Positions 1 through 9,560 of a DNA stretch of 64,000 nucleotides are shown piece after piece. Within the stretch, counting starts at the first letter, position 1. The number at the start of each line of letters is the position of its first letter. Source of the stretch: Bacteroidota bacterium (GTDB lineage Bacteria > Bacteroidota > Bacteroidia > Flavobacteriales > Flavobacteriaceae); NCBI GenBank assembly GCA_027621175.1, contig JAQCCM010000002.1, forward strand, positions 62,001 to 126,000. The letters are read 5' to 3'. The notes under the pieces were generated by a model. That model did not search any database and was not told where the DNA came from. It saw only the letters and a list, made by a program, of their open reading frames with translations. The translations under genes and the position numbers were made by a program.

Positions 1-4
1 GTGT

Positions 5-3000
5 ATGATTTGTTTTTTTGGTGACCCAAAACATCACCTTTACGTAGTTCAAAAAGAACTTCCCATATCTGAAGAAGATCAAAAAAAGCTGGAATGGCTT
101 TTTAGCGGCTACCCACTACTTAGAAAATCGTTTGTACAAGGGGCACTTGTTGGACCACGTATTAATATGATTACTCCTTGGAGTACCAATGCCGTTGAAA
201 TTTGTCACAATATGGGAATCAACGACATTATTCGCATTGAACAGTTTTGGGGTGATGAGCAAATGCATGCATTTGATGCTATGGTGCATCAGCGATTTAA
301 AGAATTGGATCAGCATATTTTTGATACCAAGCGAACACCAGAGCCAATTAATCACATTGAAGATATTGCTGCATACAACGCACAAGAAGGTTTATCGCTT
401 AGCAATGATGAGGTATCGTATTTGGAAACGCTGGCCAAGCGTTTGGGACGTTCGCTGACAGACTCCGAGGTATTTGGTTTTTCTCAGGTAAATTCAGAGC
501 ACTGCCGTCATAAAATTTTTAATGGCACTTTTATTATCGATGGTAAAACAAAAAAGCAGTCGCTATTTGAGCTTATTAAAGAAACCTCGAAGAAAAACGG
601 AGAGAATTTAGTTTCTGCCTACAAAGACAATGTCGCCTTTATCAAAGGACCAACGCTTGTGCAATTTGCACCTAAAAAACAAAACGTACCTGATTTTTAT
701 GTAAAAAAATCATTTCTTTCTGTACTTTCACTGAAAGCAGAAACGCATAATTTCCCCACAACCGTAGAACCTTTTAATGGTGCTGCAACAGGATCTGGTG
801 GCGAAATCAGAGATCGGTTAGCAGGTGGACAAGGCTCTATCCCCATGGCGGGAACTGCCGTGTATATGACCGCATATCCGCGCACCGAAGCCAACCGTCC
901 TTGGGAACAGCTTGCACCACGTCCGTGGCTCTATCAAAATCCTGAGGATATTTTGATTAAAGCATCTAATGGAGCATCTGATTTTGGAAATAAATTTGGA
1001 CAACCTCTCATTGCTGGCTCACTGCTTACTTTTGAACATCACGAAAATGAACAAACGATTGGGTATGATAAAGTTATCATGCTTGCAGGTGGAATAGGTT
1101 ACGGAAAAATACAGCAAAGCATCAAAAAAACACCCAAAAAAGGCGATAAAATCGTGGTTATGGGTGGCGATAATTACCGCATTGGCATGGGTGGAGCTGC
1201 CGTATCATCGGCAGATACGGGTGCTTTTGAGTCAGGGATTGAGCTCAATGCAGTACAGCGCTCAAATCCGGAAATGCAAAAACGTGTTGCCAACACGATT
1301 AGAGCGGCAGTTGAATCGGATACTAATCCCATCGTTTCCATACACGACCACGGCGCTGGCGGGCACTTAAACTGCTTATCTGAACTTATTGAAGAGGTCG
1401 GTGGAACTATTGATTTAGACAAACTACCCGTAGGCGACCAAACCTTGTCAGCAAAGGAAATTATTGGAAATGAATCACAAGAACGCATGGGACTTATTAC
1501 CAATTCGCGTGGGCTTGAACAATTAAAACAAATTGCTGCACGAGAGCGCGCACCCATATTTGAGGTCGGGGAAATTAAGGATAATAACCACTTTGAAGTC
1601 ATTTCGGAAAAGAGCGGTCAATCACCCATAGATTTGGCACTTTCTGACTTTTTTGGAAAAACTCCAAAAACAATCATGGAAGATCACACAAGCGAAACGG
1701 CATATGCGGCAATACCACAGCCAAAATCGTTCGAGGAAAGTGTTGCGTGGTTATTACAGCTTGAAGCTGTGGCTTGCAAAGATTGGCTCACCAACAAAGT
1801 TGACCGCTGTGTTACAGGACGTGTAGCACAACAACAATGCATAGGACCACACCAATTGCCTTTGGCAAATTGCGGTGTAATGGCCCTCGATTTTGAAGGA
1901 ATTCACGGTATGGCAACTTCAGTGGGGCATGCACCACTTATAGGACTCATAGACGCAGGCTTGGGGAGTAAAAATGCTATCGCCAAAGCCTTGACTAACA
2001 TTATTTGGGCACCCATTTCAGAGGGATTATCATCCGTAAGTTTATCTGCAAACTGGATGTGGGCATGTAACAATCCGGGGGAAGATGCACGACTTTATGA
2101 TGCAGTAAAAGCCTGCTCGGATTTTGCTATCAGTTTGGGGATCAATATACCAACGGGCAAAGATTCGCTGTCAATGAAACAAAAATACAGCGACCAAGAA
2201 GTTATAGCACCAGGAACGGTTATTATTTCTGCAGGAGCTCATTGTAGTGCTATTGACAAAGTTGTGACTCCAGAACTAAAGCGTGGTGGTGGTGATGTGT
2301 ATCACATTGATCTATCTGATTGCAAATCTGCTCTGGGAGGCTCGGCATATGGGCAGCTCAATCAAGCCATTGGAACACAAGCACCCGATGTTGCTGAAGC
2401 TAAATATTTTAAAACCGTTTTTAATGCCATTCAAAAAGAGCTTATAAAAGGTACTATTAAAGCTGGTCATGATATAAGTTCGGGGGGGCTTATTACTTCT
2501 CTTCTTGAAATGTGCTTTGCTGCCGACGGACTTGGCTTGGATATCAAGCTTTCAGAATCCGAATATAGCCTTGAACAAACACTACTATCAGAACAAGTAG
2601 GTATTCTAATTCAAACCGATCGCGAAACAGTTACACGGTTAAAGAAAAAGGGAATTGCCATTGAACATATTGGAAAACTAACAAAAACGAATGTGTTGGT
2701 TGTTAAAGGCGATCACACAGATTATCCATTTGATATCCCAACATACAGGAAGCATTGGTTTAAAAGCTCTTATTTATTAGACAAAAAACAAAGTGGTGTA
2801 GAACAAGCAACTGCACGTTTCGAATCTTTTGATAAAACACCGCTACAATTTGAATTCCCAAAAAACTTTGACGGAAAACTAAAACCAGCACCAAAACGAA
2901 AAATAAAAGCAGCCGTTTTAAGGGAAAAAGGAAGTAACTCGGAACGCGAAATGGCATATATGATGCACATGGCTGGTTTTGAGGTAAAAGATGTTCACAT

Positions 3001-3646
3001 GACAGATTTAACTTCTGGGAGGGAAGATTTAAGCGATATTCAACTACTTGTCGCCGTAGGAGGATTTTCAAATTCCGATGTACTTGGATCGGCAAAAGGT
3101 TGGGCAGGAACCATTAAGTATAATGAGAATGCTAAAAAAGCAATTCAAACATTTTTTGAACGTCCAGACACCTTAAGCCTAGGTGTTTGTAATGGTTGTC
3201 AATTATTTATTGAGTTAGGACTTTTACATCCGAATCACAATGAAAAACCCCATATGGTGCACAATGATTCTGGCAAGTTCGAATGTACATTTACAGACGT
3301 TGTGATTGAAGAATCTCCTGCCATTATGTTACAGCGTTTACAAGGCAGCAGGTTGGGAATTTGGGCAGCACACGGAGAGGGTAAATTTGTATTCCCAAAA
3401 GAAGAAAAAGCGTACGCCATTTCTGGAAAATATGCATACGATACGTATCCGTCAAACCCCAATGGATCTGATTTTAATACAGCTATGGTCAGCAGCGATG
3501 ATGGACGTCATTTGGTGATGATGCCACACTTGGAGCGATCCATTTTTCCATGGAACTGGGGATACTATCCACAAGACCGAATAGATGCTGTTAGCCCATG
3601 GAATTTGGCTTTTGAAGATGCATTCGACTGGATTTCGAATAGGTAA
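5..3646 (+). CDS. purL: Phosphoribosylformylglycinamidine synthase
   Basis: Catalyses the ATP- and glutamine-dependent conversion of FGAR to FGAM in cytosolic purine synthesis. At 1,213 residues this is the long single-chain form, not the split PurS/PurQ/PurL form. The synthetase part shows KAETHNFPT at about residue 244, followed by the glycine-rich GAATGSGGEIRD. A second AIRS-like half has GKDSLSMK near 718. A class I glutamine amidotransferase domain starts near 970, with the nucleophile Cys1062 in GVCNGCQ and the MPHLERS histidine motif near 1172. The ATG at base 5 matches family N-termini (MI-FFG-PKH), but only four bases precede it, so the promoter and upstream neighbour are not visible. 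The next gene starts 60 bases downstream on the same strand. Confidence 0.97.
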   Translation: MICFFGDPKHHLYVVQKELPISEEDQKKLEWLFSGYPLLRKSFVQGALVGPRINMITPWSTNAVEICHNMGINDIIRIEQFWGDEQMHAFDAMVHQRFKELDQHIFDTKRTPEPINHIEDIAAYNAQEGLSLSNDEVSYLETLAKRLGRSLTDSEVFGFSQVNSEHCRHKIFNGTFIIDGKTKKQSLFELIKETSKKNGENLVSAYKDNVAFIKGPTLVQFAPKKQNVPDFYVKKSFLSVLSLKAETHNFPTTVEPFNGAATGSGGEIRDRLAGGQGSIPMAGTAVYMTAYPRTEANRPWEQLAPRPWLYQNPEDILIKASNGASDFGNKFGQPLIAGSLLTFEHHENEQTIGYDKVIMLAGGIGYGKIQQSIKKTPKKGDKIVVMGGDNYRIGMGGAAVSSADTGAFESGIELNAVQRSNPEMQKRVANTIRAAVESDTNPIVSIHDHGAGGHLNCLSELIEEVGGTIDLDKLPVGDQTLSAKEIIGNESQERMGLITNSRGLEQLKQIAARERAPIFEVGEIKDNNHFEVISEKSGQSPIDLALSDFFGKTPKTIMEDHTSETAYAAIPQPKSFEESVAWLLQLEAVACKDWLTNKVDRCVTGRVAQQQCIGPHQLPLANCGVMALDFEGIHGMATSVGHAPLIGLIDAGLGSKNAIAKALTNIIWAPISEGLSSVSLSANWMWACNNPGEDARLYDAVKACSDFAISLGINIPTGKDSLSMKQKYSDQEVIAPGTVIISAGAHCSAIDKVVTPELKRGGGDVYHIDLSDCKSALGGSAYGQLNQAIGTQAPDVAEAKYFKTVFNAIQKELIKGTIKAGHDISSGGLITSLLEMCFAADGLGLDIKLSESEYSLEQTLLSEQVGILIQTDRETVTRLKKKGIAIEHIGKLTKTNVLVVKGDHTDYPFDIPTYRKHWFKSSYLLDKKQSGVEQATARFESFDKTPLQFEFPKNFDGKLKPAPKRKIKAAVLREKGSNSEREMAYMMHMAGFEVKDVHMTDLTSGREDLSDIQLLVAVGGFSNSDVLGSAKGWAGTIKYNENAKKAIQTFFERPDTLSLGVCNGCQLFIELGLLHPNHNEKPHMVHNDSGKFECTFTDVVIEESPAIMLQRLQGSRLGIWAAHGEGKFVFPKEEKAYAISGKYAYDTYPSNPNGSDFNTAMVSSDDGRHLVMMPHLERSIFPWNWGYYPQDRIDAVSPWNLAFEDAFDWISNR

Positions 3647-3706
3647 AACCAAAAAAATATCGTTTTTTTGACTATTGGCTTTTTGTCAACATATTAATAT
3701 GACACT

Positions 3707-5479
3707 ATGGAAACACCTAAAAGACTTTTTGATTTTATTGATTTAATGTCTGAACACCGCTCACTAGACAATGCGGTAAACGCTAAAGTCAACGGAAAAT
3801 GGATTGGACTTTCAACAAAAGAAGCAAAAGAACAAGGAGATAATTGTAGTGCAGGTTTACTACAGTTAGGTGTTGAAGCAGGAGATAAAATTGCTGTAAT
3901 TTCTTCGACGAATCGCACCGAATGGGTGCTTGCCGATTTTGGTATGTCTCAAATTGGAGCAATAAATATTCCTATTTATCCTACTATTTCTTCTGAAGAC
4001 TACGCCTATATTCTAAACCACGCTGAAGCAACGTATTGTTTTGTGTCAGACAAGGAAGTTTTAGATAAAGTCCGCGCCATTGAATCGCAATGCACAAACC
4101 TAAAAGGTGTGTATAGCTTTGATAAAATTAAGGGCTGTGATCATTTCGAATCACTCCTTTCAAAAAAACCTACCAAAGCACAAACGGACGAAATTAAAAC
4201 CAGAAAATCGAAGATCAAATCCGGAGATTTAGCGACCATCATTTATACTTCTGGAACGACGGGAAAACCAAAAGGTGTAATGCTTAGTCATAATAATATT
4301 GTAACGAATGTCATCGCAAGTCAAAAACGCCTTCCACTCACCTATGGTGAGGCAAAAGCGCTGAGTTTTTTACCACTCTGCCACATTTATGAGCGTATGC
4401 TATTGTACTTATATGTATACTCTGGCACACGAATTTATTTTGCGGAGTCACTCGAAACCATAGGTGACAACCTCAAAGAAGTAAACCCTATTGTCATGAC
4501 AGCAGTGCCACGTCTTCTTGAAAAATTATACGATAAAATTTATGCACGAGGAGCCGAACTTTCAGGCATCAAACAAAAACTATTTTATTGGGCGGTTGAT
4601 TTGGGACTCCGTTATGAACCATATGGACAAAACGGTTGGTGGTACGAGCTGCAGCTTAAAATTGCCAGAAAACTTATTTTCAGCAAATGGAAAGAAGCCC
4701 TGGGTGGAAACTTAGAATTAATAGCTTCAGGAAGTGCAGCATTGCAACCTAGGTTAGCACGTGTATTTACCGCAGCCGGGATGACTGTGGCAGAGGGCTA
4801 CGGACTTACTGAAACTTCTCCGGTTGTTTCTGTAAATGATATGAGAAATGGTCAAATGCGTATAGGATCGGTTGGTCCTGTTCTGGATGGGGTTACCGTA
4901 AAAATAGCCGAGGACGGAGAAATTTTATGCAAGGGTCCAAATATCATGTTGGGGTATTATAAAGACCAAGAAAAAACAGATGAAGTACTAAAAGACGGCT
5001 ATTTCCACACAGGGGACATAGGAGTAATTGATGCCGATGGTTTTCTTAAAATTACCGACCGAAAAAAAGAAATGTTCAAAACCTCGGGGGGGAAATACAT
5101 TGCGCCACAAGTAATTGAAAATGCCATGAAACAATCTACATTTATAGATCAAATCATGGTGATTGGAGAGGGACAAAAATTCCCTGCAGCACTTATTCAA
5201 CCTAATTTTGAAATTGTTGAAGCGTGGGCTTCAAAACATGGTATTACACAGGTAAAAAATGAATCTTGGAGCGATAACAAAAAGGTTCATGCAAAAATAT
5301 TTGATGAAGTAAATAAAATCAATGATCGTTTTGGGCAATGGGAAAAAGTCAAAGAAATTCGCATCACTGATGATGTGTGGTCTGTTGAGGGTGGACACCT
5401 AACGCCTACAATGAAACTCAAACGCAAAAGCATCAGAGAGAAATACCAAACGCTTTTTAATTCCATATACGATTTATAA
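3707..5479 (+). CDS. fadD: Long-chain fatty-acid--CoA ligase (AMP-forming)
   Basis: Activates fatty acids to acyl-CoA with ATP, feeding the beta-oxidation operon that follows. It has 590 residues, usual for bacterial long-chain acyl-CoA synthetases. ANL-superfamily motifs are clear: the AMP-binding P-loop YTSGTTGKPKGVMLSH (about residues 180-195), GYGLTETSP (about 364), and the hinge/adenylate motif HTGDIGVIDADGFLKITDRK (about 435-455). There is no signal peptide or membrane helix, so it is probably a peripheral inner-membrane or cytosolic enzyme. The stop is followed at once by the inverted repeat of the marR promoter, so it is probably transcribed separately from the marR operon. A very-long-chain (FadD15-like) substrate range is also possible; chain length cannot be read from sequence. 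Confidence 0.92.
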   Translation: METPKRLFDFIDLMSEHRSLDNAVNAKVNGKWIGLSTKEAKEQGDNCSAGLLQLGVEAGDKIAVISSTNRTEWVLADFGMSQIGAINIPIYPTISSEDYAYILNHAEATYCFVSDKEVLDKVRAIESQCTNLKGVYSFDKIKGCDHFESLLSKKPTKAQTDEIKTRKSKIKSGDLATIIYTSGTTGKPKGVMLSHNNIVTNVIASQKRLPLTYGEAKALSFLPLCHIYERMLLYLYVYSGTRIYFAESLETIGDNLKEVNPIVMTAVPRLLEKLYDKIYARGAELSGIKQKLFYWAVDLGLRYEPYGQNGWWYELQLKIARKLIFSKWKEALGGNLELIASGSAALQPRLARVFTAAGMTVAEGYGLTETSPVVSVNDMRNGQMRIGSVGPVLDGVTVKIAEDGEILCKGPNIMLGYYKDQEKTDEVLKDGYFHTGDIGVIDADGFLKITDRKKEMFKTSGGKYIAPQVIENAMKQSTFIDQIMVIGEGQKFPAALIQPNFEIVEAWASKHGITQVKNESWSDNKKVHAKIFDEVNKINDRFGQWEKVKEIRITDDVWSVEGGHLTPTMKLKRKSIREKYQTLFNSIYDL

Positions 5480-5507
5480 AAAATACTATGCGTGCATAGT
5501 ATTTTTT
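5478..5507 (+). promoter_or_regulatory. Perfect inverted repeat, probable MarR operator
   Basis: Two perfectly complementary 14-base arms (5478-5491 and 5494-5507) flank a GT centre; the core is TACTATGC-GT-GCATAGTA. It starts inside the fadD stop codon and ends 4 bases before the -7 box of marR, so a bound dimer would cover the -33 region. MarR-family regulators commonly bind palindromes of this size in their own promoters. The arm is followed by a T tract, so it may also end fadD transcripts, but the stem is AT-rich and would be a weak terminator. The repeat is read directly; the operator role is inferred. Confidence 0.7.
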
Positions 5508-5511
5508 TTTG

Positions 5512-5519
5512 TATGTTTG
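5512..5519 (+). promoter_or_regulatory. Bacteroidetes -7 box (TATGTTTG) of marR
   Basis: It matches the Bacteroidetes sigma consensus TAnnTTTG exactly. Only four bases separate it from the ATG at 5524, so the predicted transcript would begin at or next to the start codon (leaderless). No clear TTG -33 element is present; that space holds the palindrome. Confidence 0.65.
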
Positions 5520-5523
5520 GGGT

Positions 5524-5964
5524 ATGCTAGTTACAACTTCATATCCAACCATTGATGCGCTTTATCGTGCGACCTGGCAGGCTATCGCCAAAATGTATAA
5601 CGAACAAGCTTCCGAATACGACACCACCATGGCCACAGGATTTGCGTTGCTGTCTATTGATCCCGTTCATGGCACTGCATCAACAGCTATTGCCCCAAAA
5701 ATGGGAATGGAAGCTACAAGTCTATCCAGAACTCTGAAAACACTCGAAGAAAAAAAACTTATAGAACGTGTGCCAAATCCAGATGACGGGCGCAGTGTAT
5801 TACTCAAACTTACCCCGCTGGGATTAGAAAAAAGAGATTTATCAAAATCACTTGTATTGCAATTTAATAAGCAAATCGAAGATCGTGTTGGAGTAAAAAA
5901 ACTTGAAGCTTTTAAAGAAGTTTCCGAAACCATCATTGAACTTATCCAATCCAAAAAAATCTAA
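5524..5964 (+). CDS. MarR-family transcriptional regulator
   Basis: A 146-residue winged-helix repressor-type protein that heads the beta-oxidation operon. The middle carries the family pattern: MATGFALLSID, then the recognition helix region MGMEATSLSRTLKTLEEKKL and the wing NPDDGRSVLLKLT. The longer reading frame starts at a TTG at 5509, which lies inside the promoter, so I chose the ATG at 5524; it matches the short N-termini of flavobacterial homologues. The stop is 4 bases before the next gene. From its position, its ligand is probably a fatty acid or acyl-CoA and its targets its own operon through the repeat at 5478-5507; this is inference. No Shine-Dalgarno site is visible. Confidence 0.88.
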   Translation: MLVTTSYPTIDALYRATWQAIAKMYNEQASEYDTTMATGFALLSIDPVHGTASTAIAPKMGMEATSLSRTLKTLEEKKLIERVPNPDDGRSVLLKLTPLGLEKRDLSKSLVLQFNKQIEDRVGVKKLEAFKEVSETIIELIQSKKI

Positions 5965-5968
5965 GCAA

Positions 5969-8371
5969 ATGAAAAGAAGAATTAATAAAGTAGCCGTTTT
6001 AGGTTCTGGTATTATGGGTGCCGGTATAGCCTGTCATTTTGCTAACATCGGAGCTGAAGTACTGCTTTTGGACATTGTTCCCAAAGAGCCAAACGATGCT
6101 GAAAAAGCCAAAGGCTTAGATACCTCACATACACAAGTGCGCAATCGGATTGTAAATGAAAATCTGATAAAAGCCATTAAAAGTAAGCCTGCCCCACTCT
6201 ACCATGCTGCTTTTAAAGACCGAATCTCAACAGGAAATTTTGAAGATAACATGTCTGAAATTGCCAATGTGGATTGGATCATTGAAGTAGTCGTAGAGCG
6301 ATTAGACATTAAAAAGATCGTGTTTGAACAAGTGGAAAAATTCCGTACGCCGGGTACACTCGTTAGCTCCAATACCTCGGGAATTCCAATCAAGTTTATG
6401 AATGAAGGAAGATCCGAAGATTTTCAACAGCACTTCACAGTAACGCACTTCTTCAATCCGCCACGCTACTTAAAACTATTTGAAGTGGTTCCTGGACCAA
6501 ATTGTAAACCCGAAGTTGTAAAATTCTTAATGGATTACGGAAGCCGATTTTTAGGGAAATCGTCCGTATTGGCAAAAGACACGCCTGCATTTATTGGAAA
6601 TCGTGTAGGGATTTTTTGCATTCAAAGTTTATTCCATCAAATGAAACCTATGGGGCTTTCGGTGGAAGAAGTAGATAAACTTACAGGTCCTGTTATGGGG
6701 CGTCCTAAATCTGCTACATTCAGGACAGTTGATGTGGTAGGGCTCGATACCCTTGTTCATGTTGCTGACGGACTTTATCAAAACTGCCCAGACGACGAAC
6801 GACATGCTGTTTTTACTTTACCTGATTTTATCCAAAAAATGATGGATGAAAAATGGTTAGGCAGTAAAACGGGGCAAGGATTCTACAAAAAAGTAAAAAA
6901 CAAAGACGGAAGTTCTGAAATTCAAGTATTGGACTTAGATAGCATGACCTACAGGTCTAAGAAAAAAGTTTCTTTTGCTACACTAGAAAAAACAAAAACA
7001 GTTGAGCGCGTTGCAGATCGCTTTCCCATATTAATTGGAGGAAATGATAAAGCCGCTGCTTTTTACCGAAAAGTTCTTGGCGAAACCTTTGCCTATGTGC
7101 AGTTTCGAATTCCTGAGATTGCAGATGAATTGTTTCATATTGACGAGGCCATGAAAGCTGGTTTCGGCTGGGAACATGGACCTTTTGAGCTATGGGATTC
7201 CGTTGGATTAGCCACGGGAATTGACCTTATAAAAGAGGCTGGACATGCTGTCGCTCCTTGGATTGAGACACTTGCCGCAAAAGCAGATTGCTTCTACAAA
7301 CTTGAGGCGAACAAAAAGCATTATTACCATATTGGTAAAGAAGCATTTATTCCAATTCCCGGTCAGGACGCCTTTATTATTTTAGATAATGTCAGAGAAA
7401 ATAAAACGATTTGGCAAAACAAAGAATGTTCGGTTATTGATATCGGGGATGGCATTCTAAACATAGAATTTCACTCCAAAATGAATACCATTGGTGCAGG
7501 CGTTTTGCAAGGCATCAATAAAGGAATTGATTTGGCAGAAGCAGGCTATGAGGGGATTGTTGTTGGAAACAACGGCGCTAATTTTTCTGCAGGTGCCAAT
7601 TTAGGGATGATTTTTATGATGGCCGTGGAGCAAGAATACGATGAGCTCAACATGGCTATTAAGTATTTTCAAGACACCATGATGCGCATGCGTTACTCGA
7701 GTATTCCTACGGTAGCAGCACCACACGGACTTACCCTTGGCGGTGGTTGCGAACTTTCTATGCATGCCGACAAAGTAGTTGCGGCTACAGAAACCTATAT
7801 TGGACTTGTAGAGTTTGGTGTAGGCGTCATTCCAGGTGGTGGAGGCTCTAAAGAAATGACACTTCGAGCTGCGGATACTTTTCGCAAAAACGATGTGGAA
7901 TTGAATGTCTTACAAGAATATTTCCTCGCTATTGGTATGGCAAAAGTGGCTACTTCGGCATACGAAGCATTTGACATTGGTGTGCTTCAAAATGGAAAAG
8001 ACACGGTTGTAGTGGACAGCAAACGTCAATTGAGCATTGCCAAACAAGAAGCCCTTTTGATGGCGCAACGTGGCTATACACAACCAATACAACGCACTGA
8101 TATCAAGGTGCTTGGAAAACAAGCATTGGGAATGTTTTTGGTTGGAACAGACAGCATGGAAGCTGGACACTACATTTCTGAACACGATCAAAAAATCGCC
8201 AACAAACTTGCCTATGTCATGGCAGGTGGCGATTTGTCGCAAGCCACCAAAGTGAGCGAGCGCTATTTGTTGGATATTGAGCGTGAGGCGTTTTTATCGC
8301 TTTGTACCGAAAGAAAAACATTGGAACGCATTCAACATATGCTAAAAACAGGAAAACCTTTAAGAAACTAA
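5969..8371 (+). CDS. fadN: 3-hydroxyacyl-CoA dehydrogenase / enoyl-CoA hydratase
   Basis: A bifunctional beta-oxidation enzyme of 800 residues that hydrates enoyl-CoA and oxidises 3-hydroxyacyl-CoA with NAD+. The Rossmann nucleotide site VLGSGIMGAGIA is at the N-terminus. The crotonase domain is C-terminal (from about 490), with GGGCELSMHAD near 591 and VEFGVGVIPGGGG near 612, which include the two expected catalytic glutamates. This dehydrogenase-first order is that of Bacillus FadN and is the reverse of E. coli FadB/FadJ. The ATG at 5969 was chosen because the open frame from 5903 overlaps marR and the NAD motif sits at the usual distance from 5969. It lies 4 bases after marR and 2 before the thiolase, so it is co-transcribed. 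Confidence 0.93.
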   Translation: MKRRINKVAVLGSGIMGAGIACHFANIGAEVLLLDIVPKEPNDAEKAKGLDTSHTQVRNRIVNENLIKAIKSKPAPLYHAAFKDRISTGNFEDNMSEIANVDWIIEVVVERLDIKKIVFEQVEKFRTPGTLVSSNTSGIPIKFMNEGRSEDFQQHFTVTHFFNPPRYLKLFEVVPGPNCKPEVVKFLMDYGSRFLGKSSVLAKDTPAFIGNRVGIFCIQSLFHQMKPMGLSVEEVDKLTGPVMGRPKSATFRTVDVVGLDTLVHVADGLYQNCPDDERHAVFTLPDFIQKMMDEKWLGSKTGQGFYKKVKNKDGSSEIQVLDLDSMTYRSKKKVSFATLEKTKTVERVADRFPILIGGNDKAAAFYRKVLGETFAYVQFRIPEIADELFHIDEAMKAGFGWEHGPFELWDSVGLATGIDLIKEAGHAVAPWIETLAAKADCFYKLEANKKHYYHIGKEAFIPIPGQDAFIILDNVRENKTIWQNKECSVIDIGDGILNIEFHSKMNTIGAGVLQGINKGIDLAEAGYEGIVVGNNGANFSAGANLGMIFMMAVEQEYDELNMAIKYFQDTMMRMRYSSIPTVAAPHGLTLGGGCELSMHADKVVAATETYIGLVEFGVGVIPGGGGSKEMTLRAADTFRKNDVELNVLQEYFLAIGMAKVATSAYEAFDIGVLQNGKDTVVVDSKRQLSIAKQEALLMAQRGYTQPIQRTDIKVLGKQALGMFLVGTDSMEAGHYISEHDQKIANKLAYVMAGGDLSQATKVSERYLLDIEREAFLSLCTERKTLERIQHMLKTGKPLRN

Positions 8372-8373
8372 TT

Positions 8374-9552
8374 ATGAAAACCGCATATATCGTTCGAGCC
8401 TACCGCACCGCCGTTGGAAAAGCACCTCGGGGTCTATTTCGCTTTAAGCGTCCCGACGAACTCGCAGCAGAAACCGTTGCACACCTCATGAATTCTATTC
8501 CAGAATTAGACAAAAAACGCATAGACGATGTGATTGTTGGAAATGCCATGCCCGAGGCTGAACAAGGCTTGAATATGGCACGACTCATTTCACTTATGGG
8601 TTTAGAAACAGATGAAGTTCCAGGGGTAACGGTGAACCGTTACTGCGCATCAGGCTTGGAAACGATTGCAATGGCAACTGCCAAAATTCAATCAGGAATG
8701 GCAGAATGCATTATTGCAGGTGGATCGGAAAGCATGAGTTTTATTCCGTTTGGTGGATATAAGCCCGTTCCGGATTATGAAATCGTAAAAAAAGGAAAAG
8801 AAGATTACTATTGGGGCATGGGACTTACTGCCGAAGCGGTAGCCAAAGAATATAACATATCAAGAGAGGACCAAGACGCCTTTTCCTATGCATCGCATCA
8901 AAAAGCACTAAAAGCCATTGAAAGTGGTGCATTTAAAGACCAAATTGTCCCCATAAATATTGAAGAAACTTATCTCAAAGGCAACACCAAAAAAACACGG
9001 AATTATGTGGTGGATACCGATGAGGGCCCGCGCGCCGATACCGCTATAGAAAGACTGGCTAAATTACGTCCCGTTTTTGCAGAAGGTGGGTCTGTTACAG
9101 CTGGAAATGCGTCGCAAACAAGCGACGGTGCTGCTATGGTTTTGGTAATGAGCGAAGACATGGTAAAAGAGTTGGGGGTTACACCCATTGCCCGAATGGT
9201 GAGCTATGCTGCCGCAGGCGTTCCGCCACGGATTATGGGAATTGGACCAGTAGCTGCTATTCCAAAAGCGCTGAAACAAGCGGGAATGAAACAAGAAGAT
9301 ATAGAGCTATTTGAGCTAAACGAAGCCTTTGCTTCGCAGTCGCTGGCTGTGATAAGAACATTGGGATTAAATCCCGATATCATTAACGTAAATGGGGGCG
9401 CGATTGCTCTTGGACATCCACTAGGGTGTACCGGAACAAAGCTTTCAGTGCAGCTTTTTGACGAAATGAAAAAGAGAAATAACAAATACGGCATGGTGAC
9501 CATGTGTGTAGGCACAGGACAAGGTGCCGCAGGAATTTTTGAACGATTATAA
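8374..9552 (+). CDS. fadA: Acetyl-CoA acyltransferase (thiolase)
   Basis: Performs the last step of beta-oxidation, thiolytic cleavage of 3-ketoacyl-CoA to acetyl-CoA. It has 392 residues, the normal thiolase length. The catalytic residues are all present: nucleophile Cys91 in VNRYCASGLE, His348 in IALGHPLG, and the base Cys378 in MCVGTGQGA. The start is the ATG at 8374, two bases after the preceding stop; an open frame from 8302 overlaps that gene and is not used. Together with its neighbours it reproduces the fadN-fadA-fadE arrangement known from Bacillus. Confidence 0.94.
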   Translation: MKTAYIVRAYRTAVGKAPRGLFRFKRPDELAAETVAHLMNSIPELDKKRIDDVIVGNAMPEAEQGLNMARLISLMGLETDEVPGVTVNRYCASGLETIAMATAKIQSGMAECIIAGGSESMSFIPFGGYKPVPDYEIVKKGKEDYYWGMGLTAEAVAKEYNISREDQDAFSYASHQKALKAIESGAFKDQIVPINIEETYLKGNTKKTRNYVVDTDEGPRADTAIERLAKLRPVFAEGGSVTAGNASQTSDGAAMVLVMSEDMVKELGVTPIARMVSYAAAGVPPRIMGIGPVAAIPKALKQAGMKQEDIELFELNEAFASQSLAVIRTLGLNPDIINVNGGAIALGHPLGCTGTKLSVQLFDEMKKRNNKYGMVTMCVGTGQGAAGIFERL

Positions 9553-9560
9553 ATAAAGCT

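Noticed and set aside
1174-1602. Minus-strand open frame of 142 codons inside purL
   Set aside because: A shadow of the strongly coding plus frame; low-complexity Ser/Pro/Arg content and no promoter or family features.
5509-5523. TTG start five codons upstream for marR
   Set aside because: It lies within the -7 box, so the transcript would not contain it.
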